Shown in pieces: positions 9,741 to 18,845 of a DNA stretch of 61,062 bases (within the stretch, counting starts at the first letter, position 1; every line of letters begins with the position of its first letter). A program made the translations under genes and the position numbers. The notes under the pieces are model-generated. The model was not told the DNA's origin. It was given only the letters and a program-made list of their open reading frames with translations, and made no database searches. The stretch comes from an uncultured bacterium (lineage in GTDB: Bacteria > Bacillota > Clostridia > Lachnospirales > Lachnospiraceae), in the NCBI GenBank assembly GCA_947073545.1, contig CAMTMP010000025.1, forward strand, positions 1-61,062, read 5' to 3'.

Positions 9741-10925
9741 ATGAAATCATTTTTAATACTGGAAGACGGCACTGTATTTGAGGGAACGCATATAGGGGCG
9801 AGGAAGGAGATCGTCAGCGAGATTGTTTTTAACACTTCCATGGCGGGCTATCTGGAAGTGCTGACTGACCCGTCCTATGCGGGGCAGGCCGTGTGTATGA
9901 CTTATCCGTTGATCGGCAATTACGGGATCTGCGAAGATGATATGGAATCGAAAAGGCCATGGCCGGACGGTTTTATCGTGCGGGAGCTATCCCGGATTCC
10001 CAGCAATTTCAGATGTGATATGACAATTCAACAATTCTTAGAGGACAATGGTGTGCCGGGTATCGCCGGAATCGACACCAGAGCCCTTACCAGAATCCTT
10101 CGGGAGAAGGGTACCATGAACGGTATGATCACTACCGACAATGACTATAATCTGGACGAAATCATTCCCAAGTTAAAAGCATATACGACAGGTAAAGTAG
10201 TGGAGCGAGTAAGCTGCGCGGAGAAATATGTGCTGCCCGGGACAAAGGCACTTACGGAGAACGGGCCGCTTTCCGGCAGTTCCTCTTTTCATAAAGAAGA
10301 TTTTGATGCGGGCATTCGGGAAAAGAAACCAAGCCTTGTGCGAGAATTGACAGGCAAAGGTCTGAAGGTAGCGCTTCTTGACTTGGGAGCCAAGGACAAC
10401 ATTGCGAGATCGCTGGCGGCAAGGGGCTGTGATGTGACCGTTTACCCTGCGCAGACCACGGCGGCGGAAATTCTGGCGGATGCGCCGGACGGCATCATGC
10501 TCAGCAACGGCCCGGGCGATCCGAAGGAGTGTGTCACTATTATAGAAGAAATCCGAAAGCTCTATGCGTCCGACACACCGATTTTTGCGATCTGTCTGGG
10601 GCATCAGCTCATGGCTCTCGCCACAGGTGCGGACACTTTCAAGATGAAATACGGGCATCGGGGAGGCAATCATCCGGTGAAGGATCTGGAGACCGGCAGG
10701 GTTTACATTTCCTCCCAGAATCACGGCTATGTGGTAGATACGGACAAACTTGATCCGCAGATGGCGGTTCCGGCCTTTGTCAATGTGAACGACGGTACAA
10801 ACGAGGGACTTTCCTATACGGGAAAGAACATTTTTACGGTGCAGTTCCACCCGGAGGCGTGCCCGGGACCGCAGGATTCCTCGTATCTGTTTGACAGATT
10901 TATAGAAATGATCAAGCGGCCATAA
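9741..10925 (+). CDS. carA: Carbamoyl-phosphate synthase small (glutaminase) subunit
   Basis: This subunit hydrolyses glutamine and feeds ammonia to CarB for carbamoyl phosphate, used for pyrimidines and arginine. The 394-residue protein has the N-terminal CPSase domain (LEDGTVFEGTHIG) and a C-terminal class I glutaminase domain. The nucleophile is Cys285 in AICLGHQLMA, and the His/Glu pair is in VQFHPEACPGP near the end. carB follows 103 bases later. That gap holds a small hairpin at about 10980-11000 with no T-run, so read-through into carB is expected. Confidence 0.95.
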   Translation: MKSFLILEDGTVFEGTHIGARKEIVSEIVFNTSMAGYLEVLTDPSYAGQAVCMTYPLIGNYGICEDDMESKRPWPDGFIVRELSRIPSNFRCDMTIQQFLEDNGVPGIAGIDTRALTRILREKGTMNGMITTDNDYNLDEIIPKLKAYTTGKVVERVSCAEKYVLPGTKALTENGPLSGSSSFHKEDFDAGIREKKPSLVRELTGKGLKVALLDLGAKDNIARSLAARGCDVTVYPAQTTAAEILADAPDGIMLSNGPGDPKECVTIIEEIRKLYASDTPIFAICLGHQLMALATGADTFKMKYGHRGGNHPVKDLETGRVYISSQNHGYVVDTDKLDPQMAVPAFVNVNDGTNEGLSYTGKNIFTVQFHPEACPGPQDSSYLFDRFIEMIKRP

Positions 10926-11028
10926 AGCGATGCTGAGGATGAAAAACGCGGACTAGATATCGCTATGTTATGTTCGAAAGAATGCTGAAAAGCAGTATTC
11001 TTCCGGGTTGAGAAATGGAGGATATACG

Positions 11029-14000
11029 ATGCCTAAAAATCCAAACGTGAAAAGAGTGCTTGTCATCGGTTCCGGTCCGATTGTGATCGGGCAGGCGGCG
11101 GAGTTTGACTATGCGGGAACGCAGGCGTGCCGCTCCTTAAAAGAGGAGGGCATGGAGGTGATTCTGGTCAATTCCAACCCGGCCACCATCATGACGGACG
11201 GCGATATCGCGGACAAGGTGTACATCGAGCCGTTGACGGCTAAGGTGTTAGAGCAGATTATTATAAAGGAAAAGCCGGACTCTCTGCTTCCCAATATGGG
11301 CGGTCAGGCCGGTTTAAACTTAGGTATGGAGCTGGATGAGTCGGGATTTCTCTCAGCTCATGGTGTGACCCTTCTTGGCACCACGGCGAAAACCATCCGC
11401 AAGGCGGAAGATCGTCTGGAGTTTAAGGAGACCATGGAGAAGATCGGGGAGCCGTGCGCGCCCTCCCTTGTGGTGGAAAATATCGAGGACGGCGTGACGT
11501 TTGCGAACAAAATCGGCTATCCCGTGGTGCTCCGGCCGGCTTATACGCTTGGCGGTTCCGGCGGCGGTATTGCCCACAGCCAGATCGAGCTGGAAGAGAT
11601 TTTGGCAAACGGGCTCCGACTTTCCAGAGTGGGGCAGGTGCTGGTGGAGCGGTGCATTGCGGGCTGGAAGGAGATCGAGTATGAGGTCATGCGGGACGGC
11701 GCGGGCAACTGCATCACCGTCTGCAACATGGAAAATATTGATCCGGTTGGCGTGCACACAGGCGATAGTATCGTGGTGGCGCCCTCCCAGACGCTGGGAG
11801 ATAAGGAATACCAGATGCTTCGAAGCTCGGCCTTAAATATCATCAACGAGCTGGAGATCACGGGCGGCTGTAACGTGCAGTTTGCCCTGCATCCGACCAG
11901 CTTTGAATACTGCGTGATCGAAGTAAATCCCCGTGTGAGCCGTTCCTCCGCGCTGGCGAGTAAGGCAACGGGTTATCCGATTGCAAAGGTGGCAGCGAAG
12001 ATCGCGCTGGGCTATACGCTGGATGAAATCAAAAATGCCATTACGGGAAAGACCTATGCCAGCTTCGAGCCGACGCTCGACTATTGCGTGGTGAAAATAC
12101 CGAGACTTCCTTTCGACAAATTTATTACGGCAAAGCGCACATTAACGACACAAATGAAAGCCACCGGCGAGGTGATGAGCATCGCCAACAATTTTGAGGG
12201 TGCGCTGATGAAAGCGATCCGTTCCTTAGAGCAGCATGTGGACTGCCTGCGCAGCTATGATTTTTCGGCCCTCTCCAAAGAGGAGCTTCTGGAGCGCATG
12301 GAGATTGTGGATGACCAGAGAATCTATATGATTGCGGAAGCGATCCGCAAAGGCGTGGACTATGACACGATCCACAGGGTTACCATGGTGGATCATTGGT
12401 TTATCGACAAGATTGCGATTCTCACGGAGATGGAGGAGCGGCTTATAAAGGAGCCGCTGACGGTGGAGCTGTTAAAGGAGGCGAAACGGATCGAATTTCC
12501 CGATAATGTGATTGCGAGGCTGACCGGGAAGAGTGAAGGCGAAATAAAAAACATGCGTTATGAAAACGGCATCGTTGCCGCCTTTAAGATGGTAGACACC
12601 TGCGCGGCGGAGTTTGCTGCGAGCACACCCTACTATTATTCCGTGTTCGGTTCCGAGACGGAGGTAGTGGAGAGCCATCCGAAAAAGAAAGTGCTGGTGC
12701 TTGGCTCCGGGCCGATCCGCATCGGGCAGGGCATCGAGTTTGACTACTGCTCCGTGCATGCCACATGGGCGTTTGCGAAAGAAGGGTATGAGACCATTAT
12801 CATCAACAACAACCCGGAGACGGTGAGCACCGACTTTGACATTGCGGACAAGCTCTACTTCGAGCCGTTGACGCCGGAGGATGTGGAGAATATCGTCAAT
12901 GTGGAGAGGCCCGACGGCGCGGTGGTGCAGTTTGGCGGACAGACGGCCATCAAGCTGACGGAGAGTCTGATGAAGATGGGGGTGCTGATTCTCGGCACAA
13001 AGGCGGAGGACGTGGACGCCGCGGAGGATCGGGAGCTTTTCGATAAAATTCTGGAGGAAACCGGGATTCCGAGGGCTGCGGGCGGCACGGTCTACACCGC
13101 CAAGGAGGCCAAGGCCGTGGCCGACAGGCTCGGTTATCCCGTGCTGGTGCGCCCCTCCTACGTGCTTGGCGGACAGGGAATGCAGATCGCGCTGTCCGAT
13201 ACAGAGATAGAGGAGTTTATGGCGGTGATCAACCGTTACGAGCAGGATCATCCCATTCTGGTGGATAAATATTTACAGGGTAAGGAGCTGGAGGTGGATG
13301 CGGTCTGCGACGGCACGGACATCCTGATTCCCGGCATTATGGAGCATATCGAGCGGACGGGCGTGCATTCCGGCGACAGCATCTCCGTTTATCCTGCCCC
13401 CACGGTGAGTGATAAGGTGAAGGAAACCATTGCCGAGTATTCGAGACGGCTTGCCAAGGCCCTCCATGTGATCGGCCTGATCAATATTCAGTTTATCGCT
13501 ATGGGGGACGAGGTGTATGTGATTGAGGTCAATCCCCGCTCTTCCCGCACCGTGCCTTATATCAGCAAAGTCACGGGCATCCCGATTGTGGATCTGGCCA
13601 CGGAGGTGATTATCGGTAAGAAAATCCGTGATCTGGGGTATGAGCCGGGCTTACAGCCGGCGGCGGACTACTTTGCTGTTAAAATGCCGGTATTTTCTTT
13701 TGAGAAGATACGGGGCGCGGAGATCAGTCTGGGGCCGGAAATGAAGTCCACCGGCGAGTGCCTTGGCATTGCGAAGACTTTTAATGAGGCGCTCTACAAA
13801 GCGTTTCTCGGCGCGGGTGTAAGTCTCCCGAAGCATAAACAGATGATTATTACCGTGAAGGACGCGGACAAGGGGGAGGCCATCGAGGTGGCGAGACGCT
13901 TTGAGAAGCTGGGTTACATCATCTATGCCACCAGAAGCACGGCGGCGGCTTTAAACGAGGCCGGGGTGAAGGCGCGCAAAGTCAATAAGATCAGGCAGGA

Positions 14001-14244
14001 ATCGCCCACGGTTATGGATCTGATTCTGGGTCATCGGATTGATCTGGTGATCGACACGCCCACGCAGGGGCGGGACAAGAACAGGGACGGTTTCCTGATC
14101 CGCAGAACCGCCATCGAGACGGGGGTCAACTGTATCACGGCCATGGACACGGCGGCGGCTCTTGTGGCCAGTCTGGAAAACGCGGCGTCGCAGGAGGAGA
14201 TGTCCTTGATTGATATCGCGACGATTGCGAGACGGGGGAAGTAG
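11029..14244 (+). CDS. carB: Carbamoyl-phosphate synthase large subunit
   Basis: The 1071-residue protein has the usual duplicated ATP-grasp architecture. Each half opens with a matching segment (KRVLVIGSGPIVIGQAAEFDY at the start; KKVLVLGSGPIRIGQGIEFDY near residue 555). Each has an EVNPR ligand motif (EVNPRVSRSSALASK and EVNPRSSRTVPYISK), and a C-terminal MGS-like allosteric domain begins near residue 940. I use ATG 11029 after ATGGAGGATATACG rather than an ATG seven codons upstream. The stop codon is followed immediately by the queH start, so the two are translationally linked. Confidence 0.95.
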   Translation: MPKNPNVKRVLVIGSGPIVIGQAAEFDYAGTQACRSLKEEGMEVILVNSNPATIMTDGDIADKVYIEPLTAKVLEQIIIKEKPDSLLPNMGGQAGLNLGMELDESGFLSAHGVTLLGTTAKTIRKAEDRLEFKETMEKIGEPCAPSLVVENIEDGVTFANKIGYPVVLRPAYTLGGSGGGIAHSQIELEEILANGLRLSRVGQVLVERCIAGWKEIEYEVMRDGAGNCITVCNMENIDPVGVHTGDSIVVAPSQTLGDKEYQMLRSSALNIINELEITGGCNVQFALHPTSFEYCVIEVNPRVSRSSALASKATGYPIAKVAAKIALGYTLDEIKNAITGKTYASFEPTLDYCVVKIPRLPFDKFITAKRTLTTQMKATGEVMSIANNFEGALMKAIRSLEQHVDCLRSYDFSALSKEELLERMEIVDDQRIYMIAEAIRKGVDYDTIHRVTMVDHWFIDKIAILTEMEERLIKEPLTVELLKEAKRIEFPDNVIARLTGKSEGEIKNMRYENGIVAAFKMVDTCAAEFAASTPYYYSVFGSETEVVESHPKKKVLVLGSGPIRIGQGIEFDYCSVHATWAFAKEGYETIIINNNPETVSTDFDIADKLYFEPLTPEDVENIVNVERPDGAVVQFGGQTAIKLTESLMKMGVLILGTKAEDVDAAEDRELFDKILEETGIPRAAGGTVYTAKEAKAVADRLGYPVLVRPSYVLGGQGMQIALSDTEIEEFMAVINRYEQDHPILVDKYLQGKELEVDAVCDGTDILIPGIMEHIERTGVHSGDSISVYPAPTVSDKVKETIAEYSRRLAKALHVIGLINIQFIAMGDEVYVIEVNPRSSRTVPYISKVTGIPIVDLATEVIIGKKIRDLGYEPGLQPAADYFAVKMPVFSFEKIRGAEISLGPEMKSTGECLGIAKTFNEALYKAFLGAGVSLPKHKQMIITVKDADKGEAIEVARRFEKLGYIIYATRSTAAALNEAGVKARKVNKIRQESPTVMDLILGHRIDLVIDTPTQGRDKNRDGFLIRRTAIETGVNCITAMDTAAALVASLENAASQEEMSLIDIATIARRGK

Positions 14245-15018
14245 ATGAACAGGGTCAGAAATTATCAGAAGGAACTGGATCAGCTTATAGAGAGGATCGG
14301 TGCGGCAAAGGAGTGCCCGCCGACCCTTTTTCTGCATAGCTGCTGCGCGCCGTGCAGCAGCTATGTGCTGGAATATCTGCGCAGGTATTTTCGAATCACG
14401 GTCTTTTATTATAATCCGAATATCACGGAGGATGCGGAGTACCGCAAGCGGGTGGCGGAGCAGAAACGGCTGATTGCGGCGTATAACGAGGGGGTGACTG
14501 GAGAGGTCAAACAAAACCCAAAAAGCGCTGCGGTGAGTGATGCGGGGACAGTGCAAGATACGGGAGCAGTGAATGACGCAGGCGAGGTATATGATGCAGA
14601 CATGGTATATGGTGCGGACAGGCAGCAGACGGAGAGGGAAAGCGTGGCATATCGGATCGATGTGATCGAGGGAGACTATGAGCCGCAGCGATTCTATGAG
14701 ATGGCGAAAGGTCTGGAGCAGTGCCCGGAGGGCGGCGAGCGGTGCTTCGCCTGCTACGAGCTGAGACTGCGGGAGACGGCTCAACGGGCGCGGGAAGGCG
14801 GTTATGACTATTTTACCACCACGCTTTCCATCAGTCCCTTGAAGAATGCCGCGAAGCTCAACGAAATCGGCGAGAAGCTGGCGGCAGAGTGTGGCGCGGT
14901 GTGGCTGCCGTCAGACTTTAAGAAGAAAGACGGCTACAAGCGGTCGATTGCATTGTCGAAAGAGTACGGGCTGTACCGACAGGATTACTGTGGCTGCGTG
15001 TATTCCCGCAGGCAGTGA
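14245..15018 (+). CDS. queH: Epoxyqueuosine reductase QueH
   Basis: QueH reduces epoxyqueuosine to queuosine in the wobble base of certain tRNAs. The 257-residue protein has the CCAPCSSYVL metal and iron-sulfur cysteine motif near residue 33, a second pair in CFACYELRLR near residue 170, and the C-terminal SDFKKKDGY and YCGCVYSRR motifs of the DUF208/QueH family. It is longer than usual because an in-frame low-complexity insert occupies about residues 86-132, encoded partly by 18-base tandem repeats. It begins directly after the carB stop codon. Confidence 0.88.
   Translation: MNRVRNYQKELDQLIERIGAAKECPPTLFLHSCCAPCSSYVLEYLRRYFRITVFYYNPNITEDAEYRKRVAEQKRLIAAYNEGVTGEVKQNPKSAAVSDAGTVQDTGAVNDAGEVYDADMVYGADRQQTERESVAYRIDVIEGDYEPQRFYEMAKGLEQCPEGGERCFACYELRLRETAQRAREGGYDYFTTTLSISPLKNAAKLNEIGEKLAAECGAVWLPSDFKKKDGYKRSIALSKEYGLYRQDYCGCVYSRRQ
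14539..14628 (+). repeat. Five 18-base degenerate tandem repeats inside queH
   Basis: Each 18-base unit encodes six residues: DAGTVQ, DTGAVN, DAGEVY, DADMVY, GADRQQ. The period is a multiple of three, so copy-number change would keep the frame. The repeat sits between the two cysteine motifs of QueH, in a probable surface loop. Confidence 0.8.
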
Positions 15019-15135
15019 GCGTCTGCGGAATGCCTGCATACAGTGACGAAGGCGTGCGGACAATGTCCAAAAGCCGCTCAGAGCTTACGGATTCCCGGGC
15101 TTCAGACTTCCTGACAGAGGACTTTTGGAAAGGCA

Positions 15136-15273
15136 ATGACATTTATGGGGATTTGTGGTAAAATTGCATTGCTTGCGATTAACGAACCGCGATTTTCCGG
15201 CGTATGCATGCGTGCAGGCACGGCGGGAAACGCTTTGAAACGGAGGGCGGTGTGAAAAATCACACGAACCGCC
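15136..15273 (+). promoter_or_regulatory. argS promoter and leader hairpin
   Basis: ATGACA at 15136-15141 and TAAAAT at 15159-15164 are 17 bases apart. The transcript leader ends in a hairpin (GGCGG-TGTGA against TCACA-CGAA-CCGCC, about 15247-15273) just before the argS ribosome site. No T-box core sequence is present. The rest of 15019-15135 shows nothing I can name. Confidence 0.5.
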
Positions 15274-15288
15274 GGAATGGAGACCAGA

Positions 15289-17067
15289 ATGCAGAAAATA
15301 TTGGATTTGATTTCGGAGGAAATGAAACAGGCCTTTGAGGCGGCAGGGTACGATCCTGAACTGGGGAAGGCAACCCTGTCCAACAGGCCGGATCTTTGCG
15401 AGTACCAGTGTAACGGCGCCATGGCAGGGGCGAAGAAATACCATAAGGCGCCTCTTATGATCGCGCAGGAAGTGGCGGAGAAACTGCAGGAGAGCGGCGT
15501 GCTGTCGGAGGTTTCCGCCGTGGCGCCCGGCTTTTTAAACATGAAGGTGAAGGAATCCTTTGTGCGGGACTACCTGCGGGATATGTCCGGTGCGGAAAAG
15601 TTTGGCTTCCAGACGCCGGAGTCAAAGAAGATTATCATTGACTATGGCGGTCCAAACGTGGCGAAGCCGCTCCATGTGGGTCATCTGCGCTCCGGCATAA
15701 TCGGGGAGAGCATCAAGCGGATCTGCCGCTATGCGGGGCATGAGGTGATCGGAGACATTCATCTGGGGGACTGGGGTCTGCAGATGGGACTGATCATCAC
15801 GGAACTGCAGAAAAGACAGCCCGACCTAATCTATTTTGACGATTCCTACGAGGGGGAATACCCGAAGGAGGCTCCTTTTAGCATATCCGAGCTGGAGGAA
15901 ATTTATCCGACCGCCAGCGCCAAGTCCAAGGAGGACGAGGCGTATAAGGCGGATGCCATGGAGGCCACCTATAAGCTGCAGAGCGGCGTACGGGGGTATC
16001 GGGCGCTGTGGGATCATATTATCGCCGTGTCGGTGGCGGACTTGAAGAAAAACTATGCCAATCTGAACGTGGAATTTGACCTTTGGAAAGGGGAGTCCGA
16101 TGTGCACGACATGATTCCCGGCATGGTGGAGGAGATGAAAAAAGGCGGTTACGCCTATGAGAGCGACGGTGCGCTGGTGGTGGATGTGAAGGAAGAAACC
16201 GACACTAAGGAAGTGCCGCCCTGCATGATCTTAAAATCCGACGGGGCGTCCCTCTATAATACGACGGATCTGGCGACCATTATGGACCGCATGGAAAATT
16301 TCCACCCGGACAGACTGATCTATCTGACCGATAAGAGACAGGACCTGTATTTCGAGCAGGTATTCCGCTGTGCGAGAAAGACCAAACTGGTCAATGAAAA
16401 AACGGAGCTTGTACACATCGGTTTTGGCACCATGAATGGCAAGGACGGCAAACCCTTTAAGACAAGAGAGGGCGGCGTCATGCGGTTGGAGAACCTGATT
16501 CGCGAGATCAACGAAGAAATGATTCGTAAAATACAGGAGAATGCACAGACAAAGGGCTACGAGATCGATATGGAGCAGGCAGGAGAGACGGCGAAAATTG
16601 TCGGACTGGCGGCGATTAAGTATGGCGATCTGTCCAATCAGGCGTCTAAAGACTATATTTTTGATATGGATAGGTTCACTTCCTTCGAGGGAGATACCGG
16701 GCCGTACATTCTCTACACGATTGTACGAATCAAGTCAATTCTCGCCAAGTATGAGGAACAGGGCGGGAGGTTGACTGATACAGTCATCCAAGAGGCGACA
16801 AATGTGTCGGAAAAGGGTCTGATGCTGGAGCTTGCGAAATACAATGCAATGATGGAGACAGTCTGTGAGGAGGCTGCACCTCACAAAATCTGCGCTTACA
16901 TCTATGATTTGGCCAATGCGTTCAACCACTTCTACCATGAGACAAAGATTCTCACGGAGGAGGATCAGGAGAAGAAGGCCGGTTGGATTGCGCTGCTTGC
17001 GTTGACCAGAGATGTGCTGGAAACGTGTATTGACCTGCTCGGTTTCTCTGCGCCGGAGAGGATGTAG
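15289..17067 (+). CDS. argS: Arginyl-tRNA synthetase
   Basis: This enzyme charges tRNA-Arg. The 592-residue class I synthetase has the N-terminal additional domain (MQKILDLISEEMKQAFEAAGY), the HIGH-type motif HVGH near residue 129 in PNVAKPLHVGHLRSG, and the C-terminal anticodon-binding domain with the ANAFNHFYHETKIL segment. The KMSKS lysine motif is replaced, as is common for ArgS. I start at ATG 15289, which has GGAG six bases upstream and matches the family's usual beginning; an ATG 12 bases earlier is possible. It is probably the last gene before the tRNA cluster. Confidence 0.93.
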   Translation: MQKILDLISEEMKQAFEAAGYDPELGKATLSNRPDLCEYQCNGAMAGAKKYHKAPLMIAQEVAEKLQESGVLSEVSAVAPGFLNMKVKESFVRDYLRDMSGAEKFGFQTPESKKIIIDYGGPNVAKPLHVGHLRSGIIGESIKRICRYAGHEVIGDIHLGDWGLQMGLIITELQKRQPDLIYFDDSYEGEYPKEAPFSISELEEIYPTASAKSKEDEAYKADAMEATYKLQSGVRGYRALWDHIIAVSVADLKKNYANLNVEFDLWKGESDVHDMIPGMVEEMKKGGYAYESDGALVVDVKEETDTKEVPPCMILKSDGASLYNTTDLATIMDRMENFHPDRLIYLTDKRQDLYFEQVFRCARKTKLVNEKTELVHIGFGTMNGKDGKPFKTREGGVMRLENLIREINEEMIRKIQENAQTKGYEIDMEQAGETAKIVGLAAIKYGDLSNQASKDYIFDMDRFTSFEGDTGPYILYTIVRIKSILAKYEEQGGRLTDTVIQEATNVSEKGLMLELAKYNAMMETVCEEAAPHKICAYIYDLANAFNHFYHETKILTEEDQEKKAGWIALLALTRDVLETCIDLLGFSAPERM

Positions 17068-17155
17068 CTGGATTTGACACCATGGGGCAAGTGCATGGCG
17101 CGGTATGAAAAGTAAAACAAATTTAAACTCAGCTTGAAAAAATGGAAAAAAAGGG

Positions 17156-17185
17156 TTGACAAGCTATGATAATAAATTGTATACT
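17156..17185 (+). promoter_or_regulatory. Promoter of the tRNA-Val/tRNA-Met pair
   Basis: A consensus TTGACA at 17156-17161 and TATACT at 17180-17185 with an 18-base spacer lie 37 bases before tRNA-Val. Confidence 0.7.
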
Positions 17186-17221
17186 AGCAGAGCGGGTTGC
17201 GTAAGTGACCCGCAAATAAAC

Positions 17222-17294
17222 GGGGTCTTAGCTCAGCTGGGAGAGCATCTGCCTTACAAGCAGAGGGTCATAGGTTCGAGCCCTATAGGCCCCA
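17222..17294 (+). tRNA. tRNA-Val (anticodon TAC)
   Basis: The 73-base cloverleaf has acceptor arms GGGGTCT and AGGCCCC, the D-arm sequence TAGCTCAGCTGGGAGAG, anticodon loop CTTACAA and T-arm GGTTCGAGCC. CCA is not encoded (a single A follows the acceptor stem). Confidence 0.95.
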
Positions 17295-17343
17295 TTGGGG
17301 AGGCCGGAGACGGCTTCCCTGTGGTTCTACTAATTTCATATAT

Positions 17344-17417
17344 GGCGAGATAGCTCAGCTGGCTAGAGCATACGGTTCATACCCGTAGTGTCGAGGGTTC
17401 AAGTCCCCCTCTCGCTA
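17344..17417 (+). tRNA. tRNA-Met (anticodon CAT), attachment site of the element
   Basis: The 74-base tRNA has acceptor arms GGCGAGA and TCTCGCT with a G-U first pair, an anticodon arm with TTCATAC, and T-arm GGGTTCAAGTCCC. This matches elongator tRNA-Met of Firmicutes rather than initiator, though a lysidine-modified Ile tRNA cannot be fully excluded. Its last 23 bases form part of the integration repeat; integration restores the tRNA end intact. Confidence 0.92.
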
Positions 17418-17421
17418 TTCA
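17395..17421 (+). repeat. Left attachment repeat (27 bp, tRNA-Met 3' end)
   Basis: Begins GGGTTCAAGTCCCC and ends TCGCTATTCA. It is identical to 32851-32877, and flanking bases differ on both sides, which defines the 27-bp core. Confidence 0.95.
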
Positions 17422-17447
17422 AAAACACCGCGTTTCTGCGGTGTTTT
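17422..17447. terminator. Terminator shared by the tRNA operon and the integrase gene
   Basis: AAAACACCGC and GCGGTGTTTT form a stem with a six-base loop and T/A tracts on both sides. It lies between tRNA-Met on the plus strand and the integrase stop on the minus strand. Confidence 0.75.
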
Positions 17448-18498
17448 ACTTTTCTGTGTTGCATTTTGTGTTGCATAATCTGGAAAAATGATTGTTTGCA
17501 AGGTCAGCCATTTCCTTTTGCCTGTCGCTCATGGCATGCCGGTATACAGATTTCAGCACGGCGTCAGTTTTCCAGCCGCCTTCCTGCATGATGTAGGCAT
17601 CCGGGATTCCCAGAGCGTGTCGGATGGACGCAGAATAGTGCCGGAGGTCGTGAAAACGGAAATGTGTTATATTAGCCCGTTTGAGCACCCTCTGGAACAT
17701 GATGGTGATGGAGTGGGGATTGAGGGTGGTAATATGTCCAAGTTCGCGGATTCTGTCCGCCACAAATGCGGGTGCGCTGATATATCTGTCAGAACTGCCT
17801 GTCTTGGGAGCTTTCAAGTGCCATTCTTTATCGGTGCCGAGGACAAGGGCGTGATGGACGTGTATTACATCGCCTTGGATATCATCAAGAGTGAGGGCGC
17901 AAATCTCGCCACGCCGCATCATGCAGAACGCGCCGAGGAGAACAGGGATTTCCAGTTCCGTGCCCCTTACGGCATCAACCAAGGCTCTTATCTCGTCATC
18001 CGAGGGGATATAAAGCTCAGGACGTATTTTCTGTGGCATGGAGGTTCTGAGGGCTAAATCTGAGCCGATTACGGATGCTATGAGCCCATGGTAGTTGCGG
18101 ACGGTCTTAGGGGATTTTGAGCGGCTAAGACTGTTTATCACCCTCTGTACATCATCCTGTGAGACTTTTCGGATTTCCATGTGGCAGAATGAGGCATAGT
18201 CGCGCAGGAGCATTTTTTGGATGTTGCGGTAGCCCCGGATCGTGGCAGGGGAAAGAACGGCTTCTTTGGAAGTGATATAGCTTTCCATGCGGTCAGAAAA
18301 CAGGCTTTTATCCGAACTGCGTTTCTTCTGCTCCTTTTCTGCTGCATATTGAGCGGCAAGCGCTTCCGCCTTACGCTTTCCGGCAGGGGACGGATCGTCA
18401 GAAGTAAAAGAGCGGTATATGCGTTTTCCGTTTTCATCCGTGTAATCATAGACAAGGCACCGCCATGAGCCGGACGGGAGTTTTTTTGCTGTAGCCAT
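17446..18498 (-). CDS. Tyrosine recombinase (integrase) of the element
   Basis: The 350-residue phage-type integrase inserts and excises the element at tRNA-Met. It has an N-terminal arm-binding domain, a core-binding SAM-like domain at about 60-160 and a catalytic domain with Arg in MMRRGEICAL, His283 and Arg286 in HDLRH, Trp309 in GGW and the nucleophile Tyr319 in KSVYRH. I start at the ATG behind AAGGAGGAT (MATAKKLPSG). The last residues repeat CNTK-CNTE because the DNA there contains the tandem arm sites at 17456-17476. It points toward the attachment site, as phage integrases usually do. Confidence 0.93.
   Translation of the reverse strand: MATAKKLPSGSWRCLVYDYTDENGKRIYRSFTSDDPSPAGKRKAEALAAQYAAEKEQKKRSSDKSLFSDRMESYITSKEAVLSPATIRGYRNIQKMLLRDYASFCHMEIRKVSQDDVQRVINSLSRSKSPKTVRNYHGLIASVIGSDLALRTSMPQKIRPELYIPSDDEIRALVDAVRGTELEIPVLLGAFCMMRRGEICALTLDDIQGDVIHVHHALVLGTDKEWHLKAPKTGSSDRYISAPAFVADRIRELGHITTLNPHSITIMFQRVLKRANITHFRFHDLRHYSASIRHALGIPDAYIMQEGGWKTDAVLKSVYRHAMSDRQKEMADLANNHFSRLCNTKCNTEK
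17456..17476 (+). repeat. Left arm-type integrase binding repeats
   Basis: Two copies of GTGTTGCAT start 12 bases apart (17456 and 17468), inside the 3' end of the integrase gene. The same pair with the same 12-base spacing occurs near the right end of the element. Confidence 0.65.
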
Positions 18499-18845
18499 AG
18501 TGTTATCCTCCTTTTTGGGTATAAAAATAACAGCCTGTGAATGATCTGGAAAATCAGACGGTTCACTTGCAAGCTGCGCCCGGGGATGATACACTATGTA
18601 TTATGAGGGTTGGTGTATCCCCTCGGGGGTATATCTGAAACCGTTCCTGTTGGCGCAGGGGCGGTTTTGCTTTTGTAAAAATAGAAAATGGGTGTTGCTA
18701 TATCAGTGGTTACCACACAGGCAACTTATGTTTAAAAATACACACGCTGATATAGGCTTACACACCCATCTGCATTATTATATGTCCTTATGCCTTTATA
18801 ATACCATTAGGGTGTGATAAAATCAACATCTTAAATAAACTTTAT
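18499..18845. other. Intergenic stretch between integrase and DUF3800 with long imperfect inverted repeat
   Basis: No gene is supported here. Bases 18688-18706 (ATGGGTGT, then CTATATCAG) pair with 18747-18769 (CTGATATAG, then ACACCCAT). An inner small palindrome, GTGGTTACCAC, lies at about 18706-18716. The remainder shows no clear signal. Confidence 0.5.

Noticed and set aside
15165..15288. T-box leader of argS
   Set aside because: The leader is too short and lacks the conserved T-box sequence and a terminator hairpin with T-run.
17222..17417. Further tRNAs in the cluster
   Set aside because: Only two complete cloverleaf sequences are present; the third T-arm-like sequence at 32851 is the attachment repeat without the rest of a tRNA.
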